From Cohnella sp. AR92 (GTDB taxonomy: Bacteria; Bacillota; Bacilli; Paenibacillales; Paenibacillaceae): 64,000 nucleotides of DNA. Shown here one piece after another: positions 36,808 to 44,405 of the stretch. Within the stretch, counting starts at the first letter, position 1. Every line of letters starts with the position of its first letter. The notes under the pieces are model-generated. The model had not been told where the DNA came from. It searched no databases and saw nothing but the letters and a program-made list of their open reading frames with translations. Both the position numbers and the translations under genes were made by a program. The stretch spans positions 209,147 to 273,146 of the forward strand of contig NZ_RZJR01000010.1 in the NCBI RefSeq assembly GCF_003990975.1, written 5' to 3'.

Positions 36808-36911
36808 CTCTTGCCGCCTCCTTCGTCGACGACCCGGCCGCACCATGCGATAAAGCCGTAGAACAAGCCGAATACTCCCGCGAGCATCAGCACCATATAG
36901 ATGTCGAGCAT
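36804..36911 (-). CDS. 35-residue membrane peptide upstream of kdpF
   Basis: The reading frame runs from ATG 36911, preceded by GGAGG nine bases upstream, to a TGA that overlaps the kdpF start (ATGA). It encodes one helix (IYMVLMLAGVFGLFYGFIAW) followed by a charged tail (C-G-R-V-V-D-E-G-G-G-K-R). The strong ribosome site and coupled overlap argue that it is real. Its place at the head of kdpFABC suggests a small accessory or regulator of the pump; no named family is recognised. Confidence 0.75.
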   Translation of the reverse strand: MLDIYMVLMLAGVFGLFYGFIAWCGRVVDEGGGKR

Positions 36912-36925
36912 GGATCCTAACCTCC

Positions 36926-37342
36926 TTAACCATTGGCCTTCATGTCATCCGTAATCAGAAAAGAGAGATCGAGCGAGCGGCTGTGAATGACGTAATCGGC
37001 GCCAAGCGCTTTGTAGATATGCCGGGGATTCGAGCTCTCCGTGATCAAGTAGATCGGCTGCGTCGTCCAGCTGCGGCAGATTTGGAGATAGCGGCAAGCC
37101 AGATTCAAGCTTCTCTCGAACAAGAACGCTTTGCCGATCCCGAACGGCGGGACGATCCAGGTCTTCCTCTCGGCCGTATCCACTCGAATCAGCTCGGCCG
37201 CTCCGATCGCGCTTAAACGAGAGCACTCGGCTCGGTTGTTCGCGATCGCCGCGAACGGAATATTCCGGGCTCGAAGCAGCATGGCGAACTGCTCGCCGGC
37301 TGCATTCGGAGCCGATATCAACACGGTATCTCGATAGCCCAT
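36926..37342 (-). CDS. Rossmann-like leader protein of the kdp operon
   Basis: The 138-residue protein reads like a degenerate nucleotide-binding (TrkA-N/RCK-like) domain: DTVLISAPNAAGEQFAMLLR, then IPFAAIANNRAECSRLSAIG and SNPRHIYKALGADYVIHSRS, but without a GxGxxG loop. Three ATGs overlap at 37348, 37345 and 37342; the last has AAGGAG at the right spacing and is used. It is the first gene after the c-di-AMP riboswitch and 14 bases before the 35-residue peptide. RCK domains gate other potassium systems, so a regulatory role in Kdp is plausible but inferred. Confidence 0.65.
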   Translation of the reverse strand: MGYRDTVLISAPNAAGEQFAMLLRARNIPFAAIANNRAECSRLSAIGAAELIRVDTAERKTWIVPPFGIGKAFLFERSLNLACRYLQICRSWTTQPIYLITESSNPRHIYKALGADYVIHSRSLDLSFLITDDMKANG

Positions 37343-37395
37343 CATCATGCTCCTTGCCGCGTTTAACGTTGAACGTTACGGCGGCCTCTCTCGCT

Positions 37396-37560
37396 ATCGC
37401 TTACGAGGTTAGCTGACGGATTCGGGCGGTGAGAGTCGCCCTTCTTCCGCAAGCGCAAGCGCTGCGGAAGGATTCACCCCATGCGGGCCGCAAGCTTGCT
37501 CTCACACAAGCTTCGTCCGCGTTTGGTTCCCCCGTTGGCCGCTACGGCCATTCAGCGACG
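37396..37560 (-). ncRNA. c-di-AMP riboswitch (ydaO-yuaA class)
   Basis: Read on the minus strand, the leader has the conserved blocks of the ydaO-yuaA RNA in order. First comes CGCTGAATGGCC, then a short stem and CGGGGGAACCAA, later GGGGTGAATCC. A variable GC-rich hairpin (CTTCCGC...GCGGAAG) follows, then GGGCGACTCTCACCGCCC, and CCGAATCCGTCAGCTAACC with CTCGTAAGCG. These match the B. subtilis ydaO pattern closely. It sits between the sigma-A promoter (37602-37630) and the kdp leader gene (ATG 37342). Known members turn expression off when c-di-AMP is high. No U-rich terminator is obvious before the gene, so the mode of control is open. Confidence 0.9.
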
Positions 37561-37601
37561 GGAATGGAAACGTCGGTTCGTCGGTTCCATTCATGGAAGG
37601 T

Positions 37602-37630
37602 ATCGTACTCCCGAAGGCGAATCCTGTAAA
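37602..37630 (-). promoter_or_regulatory. Sigma-A promoter of the kdp operon
   Basis: On the minus strand TTTACA (37625-37630) and TACGAT (37602-37607) are separated by exactly 17 bases. Transcription would begin about 35-40 bases before the riboswitch aptamer. Confidence 0.65.
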
Positions 37631-37659
37631 ATACCGCAAAGCCGTTATTGGCGGTATTT
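37629..37659. promoter_or_regulatory. Inverted repeat abutting the kdp -35 box
   Basis: Nine-base perfect arms AAATACCGC (37629-37637) and GCGGTATTT (37651-37659) flank a 13-base centre. Its left arm overlaps the -35 hexamer of the kdp promoter, so it may be an operator; as RNA it could also form a terminator-like hairpin. Confidence 0.5.
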
Positions 37660-37744
37660 ATTTCTTCTGCCGCAGTGAAGCCGATTACAAGAGCTGCGAG
37701 CTCCCGAATCCTCTCTCTCACTCGCTCATTTAAGCGTTTTCGCG

Positions 37745-37767
37745 CATTTTTATACTATTTTTACACC
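37745..37767 (+). promoter_or_regulatory. KdpE-binding box
   Basis: The core TTTTTATACTATTTTTACA differs by about one base from the remembered E. coli kdp operator, where KdpE binds the T-rich TTTATA/TTTACA repeat. It lies 84 bases before the kinase gene start (37851) and ~115 bases upstream of the divergent kdp promoter, so it could control either or both. A second TTTTTTACA occurs at 37791-37798. Confidence 0.65.
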
Positions 37768-37850
37768 TTGGATCGGTTTCTTTTATTCGTTTTTTACAGT
37801 AACCTTAATACATAGTTCGGACATGACGACGAAGCAGGATGTGACGGGAT

Positions 37851-39428
37851 ATGAGCAAATGGATGCCTTCGGCCCATCGCGCGCAATGGAGATCTTATAT
37901 CGGAATTACGCTGCTGATCGTCCTGATGACCGCCATCGTGCGTCCGCTTGATTTTGCGTTCGATTTGGTCAACGTCGCTCTTATTTACTTGCTGCCGGTG
38001 CTGCTCAGCGCCTCGCTCTGGGGATTCCGTCCCGCCTTCTATGCGGCCGTTCTGAGCGTCCTGGCTTTGGATTTCTTCTATATCCCGCCCAAGCTTAGCT
38101 TTACGGTGGCGGATCTTCGTTATCTGATCTCCTTCGTGGTGTACCTAGCGGTTGCGGCCTTGACGGCAAGCCTTGCTTCGAGGCTCAAGCAGCAGCTCCT
38201 CTACTCCAGGCAGAAGGAAGCGCACACGGCGGCCCTGTATGAGGTCAGCCGGCAGATCAGCGCCACGACCGATATCCGCGCCTTGATCGACAGCGTTTCG
38301 CTTCAAGTCTCGCAGGCGATCGGCTCGGAAGCGGCCTTTTACTTGCCGGATGAGCGGAACAAGCTGAAGGTTATGCTCCCCTCCTTCGCCTCCTCCGACT
38401 GGGGCCGGAACGAAGAGGAGCAAGCGATCGCGAAGCTTGTCTACGAGCACGGCGAAGCGGCGGGATTCGGCACCGAGCTTCTCCGTGACCACTCCGGGCA
38501 TTTCTCCCCGCTCCAAGCGGACGGCAGCATGCACGGCGTTCTGGCCGTTCGCCTCAAGGATAGGAGCTCTGGCTTCACTCTCGAACAGCAGCGTCTTCTG
38601 GAGGCGCTGGGCGGCCTTGCGGCAAGCACGATCGCCCGCATGAAGCTGATGGAAGAGGCGCGGATCGCCCATCTGACCGCGGAATCGGAGAGGCTGCGCA
38701 CCGCGATCCTCGATTCCGTCTCCCATGAGCTTCGCACTCCTCTTGCGGCGATTATCGGATCGGCTACGAGCCTTATCGAAGGGCATGAACTGTTCTCCTC
38801 GGATGATCGAATGGAGCTGCTGAAGACGATCCGCGACGGCTCGCTGCGAATGAACCGCTTGGTTCAGAACCTTCTAGGGATGGTCCAACTGGAGAGCGGA
38901 ATGCTGAAGCTGCGGCAGAACTGGTGCGACGTGGAGGATCTGATCGGGGTTGCTCTTGCTCAAGTGAAGGATTTTCAGCAGAATAGGCGGATTCGGGTCC
39001 GACCGATGATCGGGATTCCGTTGATTCGAGGAGACGAGGTGCTGCTGGAGCAGATGCTGGTGAATATCGTCAGCAACGCGATCAAGTACAGCCCGGACTT
39101 CAGCGAGATTGCGATTGTCGCGCGGGTAGCGGAGGACCGTTTGGTCCTGAGCGTCTCCGATCAAGGCTCGGGGCTGGCGAACGACGAATACGACCTGATC
39201 TTCGAGAAGTTCTATCGGGCTAGATCCGCCCGGAACGTGACGGGGACGGGGCTCGGCCTTGCCATCTGCAAGGGGATCGTCGAGCTGCATGGCGGTGCGA
39301 TCTCCGCGTCGCCGAACGTGCCGAACGGGACCATGATCACGATCAAGCTTCCCCTCGCACGAGACGAGGAAGCCATCGGCAAGACAATCTCCCCAGTAAT
39401 CGAAAAAGCGGGTGTTGAACATGAATGA
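37851..39428 (+). CDS. KdpD-like sensor histidine kinase lacking the N-terminal sensor half
   Basis: The 525-residue protein corresponds to the C-terminal half of KdpD. It has four close membrane spans (DUF4118; RSYIGITLLIVLMTAIVRPL, then IYLLPVLLSASLWGFRPAFY), a GAF-like region (LYEVSRQISATTDIRALIDS), a dimerisation and phosphoacceptor helix (SVSHELRTPLAAIIGSATSL, His292) and an ATPase domain (NIVSNAIKYSPDF, FEKFYRA, GTGLGLAICKGIV). The P-loop and Usp sensor half is missing here but is encoded twice in 29896-32226. ATG 37851 is used. The gene overlaps kdpE by eight bases. Confidence 0.93.
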   Translation: MSKWMPSAHRAQWRSYIGITLLIVLMTAIVRPLDFAFDLVNVALIYLLPVLLSASLWGFRPAFYAAVLSVLALDFFYIPPKLSFTVADLRYLISFVVYLAVAALTASLASRLKQQLLYSRQKEAHTAALYEVSRQISATTDIRALIDSVSLQVSQAIGSEAAFYLPDERNKLKVMLPSFASSDWGRNEEEQAIAKLVYEHGEAAGFGTELLRDHSGHFSPLQADGSMHGVLAVRLKDRSSGFTLEQQRLLEALGGLAASTIARMKLMEEARIAHLTAESERLRTAILDSVSHELRTPLAAIIGSATSLIEGHELFSSDDRMELLKTIRDGSLRMNRLVQNLLGMVQLESGMLKLRQNWCDVEDLIGVALAQVKDFQQNRRIRVRPMIGIPLIRGDEVLLEQMLVNIVSNAIKYSPDFSEIAIVARVAEDRLVLSVSDQGSGLANDEYDLIFEKFYRARSARNVTGTGLGLAICKGIVELHGGAISASPNVPNGTMITIKLPLARDEEAIGKTISPVIEKAGVEHE

Positions 39429-40116
39429 GCACGGCGCGAGGATCCTGATCGTCGATGACGAACCGCAAATCCGCAAGCTGCTTAAAGTGTCACTACAGGC
39501 GCATCAATATGCGATAACCGAAGCCGCTTCCGGAGAGGAAGGCTTGCTTCAAGCCTCGACCGCTCCGCCGGATCTGATCGTTCTCGATCTCGGTCTGCCC
39601 GACCTGTCCGGCATGGAGGTGCTGGCGCGTCTCCGGGAATGGTCCGGCGTTCCTATTATCGTTCTGACCGCCAAGGACCGGGAGGAAGACAAGATCGCGG
39701 CGCTGGACGGGGGCGCGGACGATTACGTCACCAAGCCGTTCGGCATGGGCGAGCTGGTCGCGCGCATCCGAGTGGCTCTGCGTCACGTAGCGAAGTCTCC
39801 CAACGAGCCGATCCTCCAATTCGACGAGCTGACGATCGATCTCGCGCAGCGTATCGTGGAATTGAGGGGGGAGCGAGTGAAGCTGACACCGACCGAATAC
39901 GATCTCCTGAAGCTGCTCGCCTCCCATGCCGGGAAAGTCGTCACGCAGAGACAGCTGCTTCAACAAGTTTGGGGAGCCCAGACGACGGAGTCCGACAGCC
40001 ATTATCTCCGCGTGTACATCGGACATCTCCGCAAGAAGCTGGAAGAAGATTCGACGCAGCCGAAGTTTATCGTCACGGAACCCGGGATCGGCTATCGATT
40101 TCTCTCCCGGGACTAA
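39421..40116 (+). CDS. kdpE: KdpE, OmpR-family response regulator
   Basis: The 231-residue protein has a receiver domain with the phosphoacceptor Asp at residue 56 (LIVLDLGLPDLSG), the acidic pocket VDDEP near the N-terminus and the conserved Lys in DDYVTKPFGMGEL. A winged-helix DNA-binding domain follows (VKLTPTEYDLLKLLASHAGK...YLRVYIGHLRKKLE). Neighbouring KdpD supports the name. ATG 39421 overlaps the kinase gene end. It would activate kdpFABC by binding T-rich boxes such as that at 37745. Confidence 0.94.
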   Translation: MNEHGARILIVDDEPQIRKLLKVSLQAHQYAITEAASGEEGLLQASTAPPDLIVLDLGLPDLSGMEVLARLREWSGVPIIVLTAKDREEDKIAALDGGADDYVTKPFGMGELVARIRVALRHVAKSPNEPILQFDELTIDLAQRIVELRGERVKLTPTEYDLLKLLASHAGKVVTQRQLLQQVWGAQTTESDSHYLRVYIGHLRKKLEEDSTQPKFIVTEPGIGYRFLSRD

Positions 40117-40341
40117 ACGAGATTTGAAGAAATGCGAAGAATAACGTAGAATGCATATAGCATCTTTAAGACAAAGCCCATTCTATCCGCCGCGATCTGG
40201 TGCGGCGGCCGATTCCTCTCGGGAATTGGACGGAATTGGCTTTTACAAGGCGTTGGAGATGGCGTATCATACCCATCAACAACTATATATCGTCTTCCTA
40301 ACGCCGAGTTCCCTAGCATCTGCTTATGTTCAGACAACATA

Positions 40342-40388
40342 AAGAAGCCCGGGAGTAGAGTTCCTCTGCTCGCAGGGCTTCTTCTTTG
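40342..40388 (+). terminator. Terminator of the kdpDE-like operon
   Basis: Arms AAGAAGCCC and GGGCTTCTT enclose an inner GAG(T)AGAG/CTCT(G)CTC stem, followed by CTTT. The 225 bases between the kdpE stop and this hairpin carry no supported gene. Confidence 0.75.
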
Positions 40389-40448
40389 CGCCATTCCTGA
40401 GCGCCTCTATGGATAGAGTACCATTATTTGTCTTGGAGAGTGACCGTC

Positions 40449-40904
40449 ATGCCCATCCTTTCGGAACCCTTGGCGATACCAGCCAATCCGCAACTGCAGG
40501 AACCTAGAATCGGTTCCATGGAGATCTTCCTATATGAACATTCCTTTATTCGAGACCATCTCCCGGGTACGCCAGAGGATTGGAACTGCGGTCTATTCAA
40601 GATCTCTTCCGGAGGCTGCTGCGGCTGGGAGGAATTCCGCCTGCCGCCGACGGCAGCGCGAATCGATCTCATCCGCTTCGCTTCCGTCTTCCGTTCGCTT
40701 AAGAAATTATCCGTAGCCGACGCTTATGTCCGGGTGCAGACTCATGGCTCCGCTTGGGGATCGGATCGGCAACAATTGGCGGAAGCGGCTCTCCTTAGCC
40801 TTGCGCTTCAGCTTCAGCATAAGAAGCCGTCGCCCGACAGCCGGAGTTCCGCAGCTGAACGCGCTTTGCTGTTCGATTGCTCGCAGGCGTACTTCTCCTT
40901 CTGA
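40449..40904 (+). CDS. Hypothetical protein, ~151 residues
   Basis: No family is recognised. The product contains EIFLYEHSFIRDHLPGTPED, a Cys-rich FKISSGGCCGWEEFRLPP, and an alpha-helical C-terminus (QQLAEAALLSLALQLQHKK). There is no signal peptide. ATG 40449 follows GGAGAG at eight bases; ATG 40518 is an alternative that starts at the more conserved-looking part. It is convergent with the TIMP-like gene, ending directly against it. Confidence 0.5.
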   Translation: MPILSEPLAIPANPQLQEPRIGSMEIFLYEHSFIRDHLPGTPEDWNCGLFKISSGGCCGWEEFRLPPTAARIDLIRFASVFRSLKKLSVADAYVRVQTHGSAWGSDRQQLAEAALLSLALQLQHKKPSPDSRSSAAERALLFDCSQAYFSF

Positions 40905-41474
40905 TTAGAACGGGGCCCGCTTCCTTCTTCGCCAGAGGATCACGGCAACCGCAGCGATCAAGGCTAGAGCGAAGCCAATCCAATAATACATGGAAGTAAA
41001 ACGGTTCTCATGCTCAGCGGCAATTCCTTCATTCGTGTTGATGCTTGTTCCAAGCCCCAATTGCCGAAGGTCGTCGTTCGCGTGTTCGTAGACGACATTG
41101 CCGCTGCACAGATTCGTCTGCAGGGTTCCATCCTTATCTTGATAGGAGTAGACGAGATAAGTTTGCCCTACGTCGAATGGATAGCCGCATGAAGCATCCC
41201 CGCCATCATAGGCGTATAGGGAGAACGGACTCTCCTCTACGCCTTTCCAAGCTTCCTTCACCTCGAACGTATACTCCCTTAAGTTCCCGAATCGCGAGCT
41301 TACCGTCCCGCCTTTATCCAGGACCTTGCCGACGAATACGGCCGCATAGTTCTCCAGCTTCTCATGCGGATCCGAGACGGCACAGCTGCAGGCAGATGCC
41401 TCTCTCTGCGGGAATACCATTAAGGTGACCAACAGCATCATTGACACTAGCAAAACGGATAAGATTCTCTTCAT
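40905..41474 (-). CDS. Membrane-anchored TIMP/NTR-like protein
   Basis: The 189-residue protein has a signal peptide (cleaved before ACSC) and a mature N-terminus CSCAVSDPHEKLENYAAVFV, the hallmark of bacterial relatives of tissue inhibitors of metalloproteinases (netrin-like fold). A C-terminal membrane span (MYYWIGFALALIAAVAVILW) is followed by RRRKRAPF. Further cysteines (DASCGYPF, TNLCSGN) would form disulfides. In animals the N-terminal Cys binds the protease zinc; the bacterial function is unknown. It is likely an external membrane protein. Confidence 0.75.
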   Translation of the reverse strand: MKRILSVLLVSMMLLVTLMVFPQREASACSCAVSDPHEKLENYAAVFVGKVLDKGGTVSSRFGNLREYTFEVKEAWKGVEESPFSLYAYDGGDASCGYPFDVGQTYLVYSYQDKDGTLQTNLCSGNVVYEHANDDLRQLGLGTSINTNEGIAAEHENRFTSMYYWIGFALALIAAVAVILWRRRKRAPF

Positions 41475-41539
41475 TCTCCGCCCCCATTCTCCTATTTCTT
41501 TACCAAACGGCGTCTAGTAGGAAAAGGTTGCATCGGCGT

Positions 41540-42058
41540 TTATCCCTGCTTGATCTTCATATCCTCGATGAACTGTCTTACTTCTCTGCGGCTCTTCAAG
41601 ATAAAGACTCGCTTGCTGCCGCGCGCCTGCTCAAGCTGTTCCACGATCTTGCTCCGGCTTCGCTTCTTGTAATTCCAGACCCACTTCAGGAATGCCCAAT
41701 CCAGCTTCTCCGGGCAGCCCTCATTCAAGTCGGGCCTGGTCTTGCCGCTATATTGAACTCTTCTCTTCAGCACTCGGTAGACGCATAAGAGCGTCGGCAT
41801 ATCCAGAAAAACAATCGTGTCGGCGTGCCGGATGCGAATGTGTAGCGTTCTCGAGTAATTGCCGTCCATGATCCACCTAGGCTGGCGCGAGGTCACCGCG
41901 ACGAAATCGTCCCATTCGTCGTTCGGTGTCGCGACCCAATCGGGCCGCCAATAATGCCTGTCCAGGTGAACCACGGGCAGAGACAGAAGCTCCCCTAACC
42001 TTTGCGATAAAGTGGATTTGCCGGAGCCCGCCGAGCCTATGACTGCTATCCGATTCAC
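41540..42058 (-). CDS. P-loop kinase-like protein (FlaR/topology-modulation type)
   Basis: The 172-residue protein has Walker A GSAGSGKSTLSQRLGELL (residues 8-25), followed by LPVVHLDRHYWRPDWV and WIMDGNYSRTLHIRIRHADT, as in the adenylate-kinase-like 'DNA topology modulation' family of Bacillales. Despite that name the likely activity is phosphorylation of a small substrate. It follows the HAD gene by 18 bases and probably shares its transcript. Confidence 0.8.
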   Translation of the reverse strand: MNRIAVIGSAGSGKSTLSQRLGELLSLPVVHLDRHYWRPDWVATPNDEWDDFVAVTSRQPRWIMDGNYSRTLHIRIRHADTIVFLDMPTLLCVYRVLKRRVQYSGKTRPDLNEGCPEKLDWAFLKWVWNYKKRSRSKIVEQLEQARGSKRVFILKSRREVRQFIEDMKIKQG

Positions 42059-42076
42059 TGCCGTTCCCCTTTTCCG

Positions 42077-42718
42077 TTAACCAAGATCATTGATGCGAAT
42101 GTCCCTAATGGTCTGAACAATCCGGTCTGCTTGGGAGAGGTCCTGATTCCCGGAGTTCGGGTTCGCATAACCGATACAGAACATCCCCGCCGCCTTAGCC
42201 GCTCGAATCCCATTGCGGGAGTCCTCGAGCACGGCACAGTCCTGCGGCTCGACGCCAAGCTGCTTAGCGGCCTCGAGATAGACATCCGGTTCCGGCTTGC
42301 CCCTCTCCACTTCTTCCCCGCTGACGATACAGTCGAAGTCCTCGAGCAGATGGAACTTACGGAGGACTTCTTCAATAAAGCGAATCGGCGATGAAGAGGC
42401 CAGCCCAATCTTCAGATGTCGTTGCTTTAACTCGGAGATAAGCTCCGGGATGCCTTCGATCGGAGCGATCGCAGCCGTTCGAAGATAATCGATCTTGGCG
42501 CCGAGCTGATAATCGATAATCTCGCTAACGGTTGAAGGAAGCCCTAACTCGGTCTTTAAGGTCGCCCACATCTCCGGATTCGTCATTCCGACGAACCTCT
42601 CCAGCTCGGAAGGCGCAATCGTTATGCCGTAATGCCTTAGCGTTGCGATGTCCATCTCGAAGTGAATCGGCTCGCTATCGATGATAACTCCATCCATGTC
42701 GAAGATAAACGCTCTCAT
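42077..42718 (-). CDS. HAD-superfamily phosphatase/phosphoglucomutase-like
   Basis: The 213-residue enzyme has HAD motif I FIFDMDGVIIDSE (nucleophile Asp), motif II LASSSPIRFIEEVL, motif III Lys in ERGKPEPDVYLEA and motif IV VLEDSRNGIRAA. It resembles the beta-phosphoglucomutase/YhcW subgroup. Substrate unknown. ATG 42718 follows GGAGG; an earlier in-frame start has no ribosome site. Confidence 0.88.
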   Translation of the reverse strand: MRAFIFDMDGVIIDSEPIHFEMDIATLRHYGITIAPSELERFVGMTNPEMWATLKTELGLPSTVSEIIDYQLGAKIDYLRTAAIAPIEGIPELISELKQRHLKIGLASSSPIRFIEEVLRKFHLLEDFDCIVSGEEVERGKPEPDVYLEAAKQLGVEPQDCAVLEDSRNGIRAAKAAGMFCIGYANPNSGNQDLSQADRIVQTIRDIRINDLG

Positions 42719-42822
42719 ACGGATCAGCCTCCTATATAACCGCTGGACCTTCTGTTCAACCAAAGTTTAACATGATAAATTAAGAGTATCTTTATAACAT
42801 GAATGGGAGGAACAGGAGCCGG

Positions 42823-43248
42823 ATGGAAATAGAAAAGAGAATTCGCGATCAGATCATCATCGAGGAATTAAACAAAGCATCTATCGAGCAGAGCGGCTTG
42901 GGCGGCGTCGGTGCCAGTCTGGTGTCGGGCTTGCTCAAGACCGTGAATTATAAGCAAACGCTGATCTATCCGCACAATCAGGAGACGACGAAGGAGCACT
43001 TGCGCGAGATTTTTAACCGCTTCGGCCGATTGATCAACATCTCGAAGCATCTGGATACTCCGCATCTATCCGCCATTATTCCAAGCGGCTTCTTGAATAT
43101 GACCCCCGCGCTTGTCATTGCGGAATTCGAGCCGAATGACGCCAGGTCGACGAAGATCAACTTCTTCGGCACTGCCAAAGAAGGCCTTATCAATTCCAAG
43201 GCAGGCAAGAAAGCCGTCCTCCGGGCGATCGAAGCCTTGAAGCAATAG
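42823..43248 (+). CDS. Hypothetical protein, 141 residues
   Basis: A soluble protein with an N-terminal charged helix (EIEKRIRDQIIIEELNKASI), a Gly-rich stretch (GLGGVGASLVSGLL) and ATPALVIAEF-like strands near the C-terminus (FLNMTPALVIAEFEPNDARS). No family recognised. The ATG at 42823 follows AGGAG at four bases; ATG 42799 is possible but precedes that site. It is one of few plus-strand genes here, convergent with 43263. Confidence 0.5.
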   Translation: MEIEKRIRDQIIIEELNKASIEQSGLGGVGASLVSGLLKTVNYKQTLIYPHNQETTKEHLREIFNRFGRLINISKHLDTPHLSAIIPSGFLNMTPALVIAEFEPNDARSTKINFFGTAKEGLINSKAGKKAVLRAIEALKQ

Positions 43249-43262
43249 CAGCTGCGGGGCTA

Positions 43263-43730
43263 TTAGGCAGACCAATTCACTCTCTCAAGGTACTTCTTCA
43301 ACTCTTCTTCTTGCTTCGCGCTGTGAGTCTGGAAGTTGTACTGAAGGCGTCCCTGGCTGAACTGATAGACCTTCCTCTCGTCCTTCGAGAACACGATGTA
43401 GATATATTTGCCGATTTGAGTATTCTGCTCCATCCCGCTGTATCTATTAGGGCTAATTGAGAGCAGAAGCTTAATCCCATTGGAGAAGTAAATCGTACAC
43501 GTTGGAGAAGTAAAGTGATCGTCTCTGGCTTCCGCCTTCTCGATCTCCCAATCCGGAAGCTTCAAAGAAGCTTTCATGTTCAGAGCCTGAGGGATGTCCT
43601 GCACCTGAATGATCTGTATGGAAGTATCGTCCTGGAATACGCGGAATACCCCCATTCGATTCAAACTCCAACCGGCCGCAAGAAGGACGAGGACGATCAA
43701 TAATGAACCTATTAAGACTAATCTTCTCAT
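43263..43730 (-). CDS. Single-span membrane-anchored hypothetical protein
   Basis: The 155-residue protein has an uncleaved N-terminal span (LVLIGSLLIVLVLLAAGWSL) and an extracytoplasmic beta-rich domain (FTSPTCTIYFSNGIKLLLSI, YIYIVFSKDERKVYQFSQGR). No family recognised. Confidence 0.55.
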   Translation of the reverse strand: MRRLVLIGSLLIVLVLLAAGWSLNRMGVFRVFQDDTSIQIIQVQDIPQALNMKASLKLPDWEIEKAEARDDHFTSPTCTIYFSNGIKLLLSISPNRYSGMEQNTQIGKYIYIVFSKDERKVYQFSQGRLQYNFQTHSAKQEEELKKYLERVNWSA

Positions 43731-43760
43731 ACGCCTAATCCACCTCGGCTCTCGCGTACT

Positions 43761-43860
43761 CTATCCTTTTCGTAGGATCTTATGAATGTCGGCCAGCTCG
43801 GAGATGGTATGTTGGGGCTCTATCCCGCGAGGAATCATGACTTCATCTCCGAGAGGGTTA
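43761..43860 (-). pseudogene. Remnant of the C-terminus of a HAD-type hydrolase
   Basis: Directly after the TmrB-like gene, another frame reads LVTNPLGDEVMIPRGIEPQH then TISELADIHKIL and a stop. This resembles the last ~35 residues of HAD phosphatases (GIEPxxTIxxLxELxxIL). No N-terminal part is present. It may mark a deletion that brought tmrB here. The evidence is short. Confidence 0.3.
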
Positions 43861-44385
43861 GTGACTAAGCTTGCTCAACATAATGTCTACTACTTCGCGA
43901 GTCTCTAAATGATCCGTAACGATATGCTCCTGAAACTTCGGGTTCTTCAAAGCGCTGACACACTTCCTCGTTTGCTGATAGGACCAGCCCCCGTATGTAT
44001 CTCCGCGTTTAGCCAGCCTCTGATGAATGGTCTCCTCGGTTGCGATCAGGCAGAAGTGTACCACATCGTTATCGATTCCTTTGAGCCCATCGTAAATATA
44101 ATCAAAATTCGCTTCTTTATAAAGGGTCATGGGAACAATGAGATGCCTGTTGTATTGCCGTTTGACCTCGCCGGCAATGCGAACGGTCAGGGTTCTCCAT
44201 AGCTCGATATCCTGAAAATCGTCCGTCCGTTCATGCTCATGCCTTACGGACTCCGGAACGATCTTCCGGATCATGTAGCCGATCTCCTCGGGGTCATATA
44301 TCATGCTGTTGTCCAGCTTGGAGAGCAGCATGTTCGCCGCGGATGTCTTACCTGAGCCAAAGGCGCCGTTTATCAGGATGATCAT
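43858..44385 (-). CDS. TmrB-like P-loop protein
   Basis: The 175-residue protein begins MIILINGAFGSGKTSAANML (Walker A), followed by YDPEEIGYMIRKIVPES, LIVPMTLYKEANFDYIYDGL and FQEHIVTDHL, in the same order as the tunicamycin-resistance protein TmrB of B. subtilis. TmrB binds ATP and tunicamycin at the membrane. The C-terminal amphipathic part of TmrB is shortened here, so resistance should not be assumed. Confidence 0.75.
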   Translation of the reverse strand: MIILINGAFGSGKTSAANMLLSKLDNSMIYDPEEIGYMIRKIVPESVRHEHERTDDFQDIELWRTLTVRIAGEVKRQYNRHLIVPMTLYKEANFDYIYDGLKGIDNDVVHFCLIATEETIHQRLAKRGDTYGGWSYQQTRKCVSALKNPKFQEHIVTDHLETREVVDIMLSKLSH

Positions 44386-44405
44386 GAGGGTATACGCTTC
44401 CTTCC

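Noticed and set aside
42799..42822. Earlier start codon for the hypothetical protein at 42823
   Set aside because: The ATG at 42799 lies upstream of the AGGAG sites that fit the ATG at 42823.
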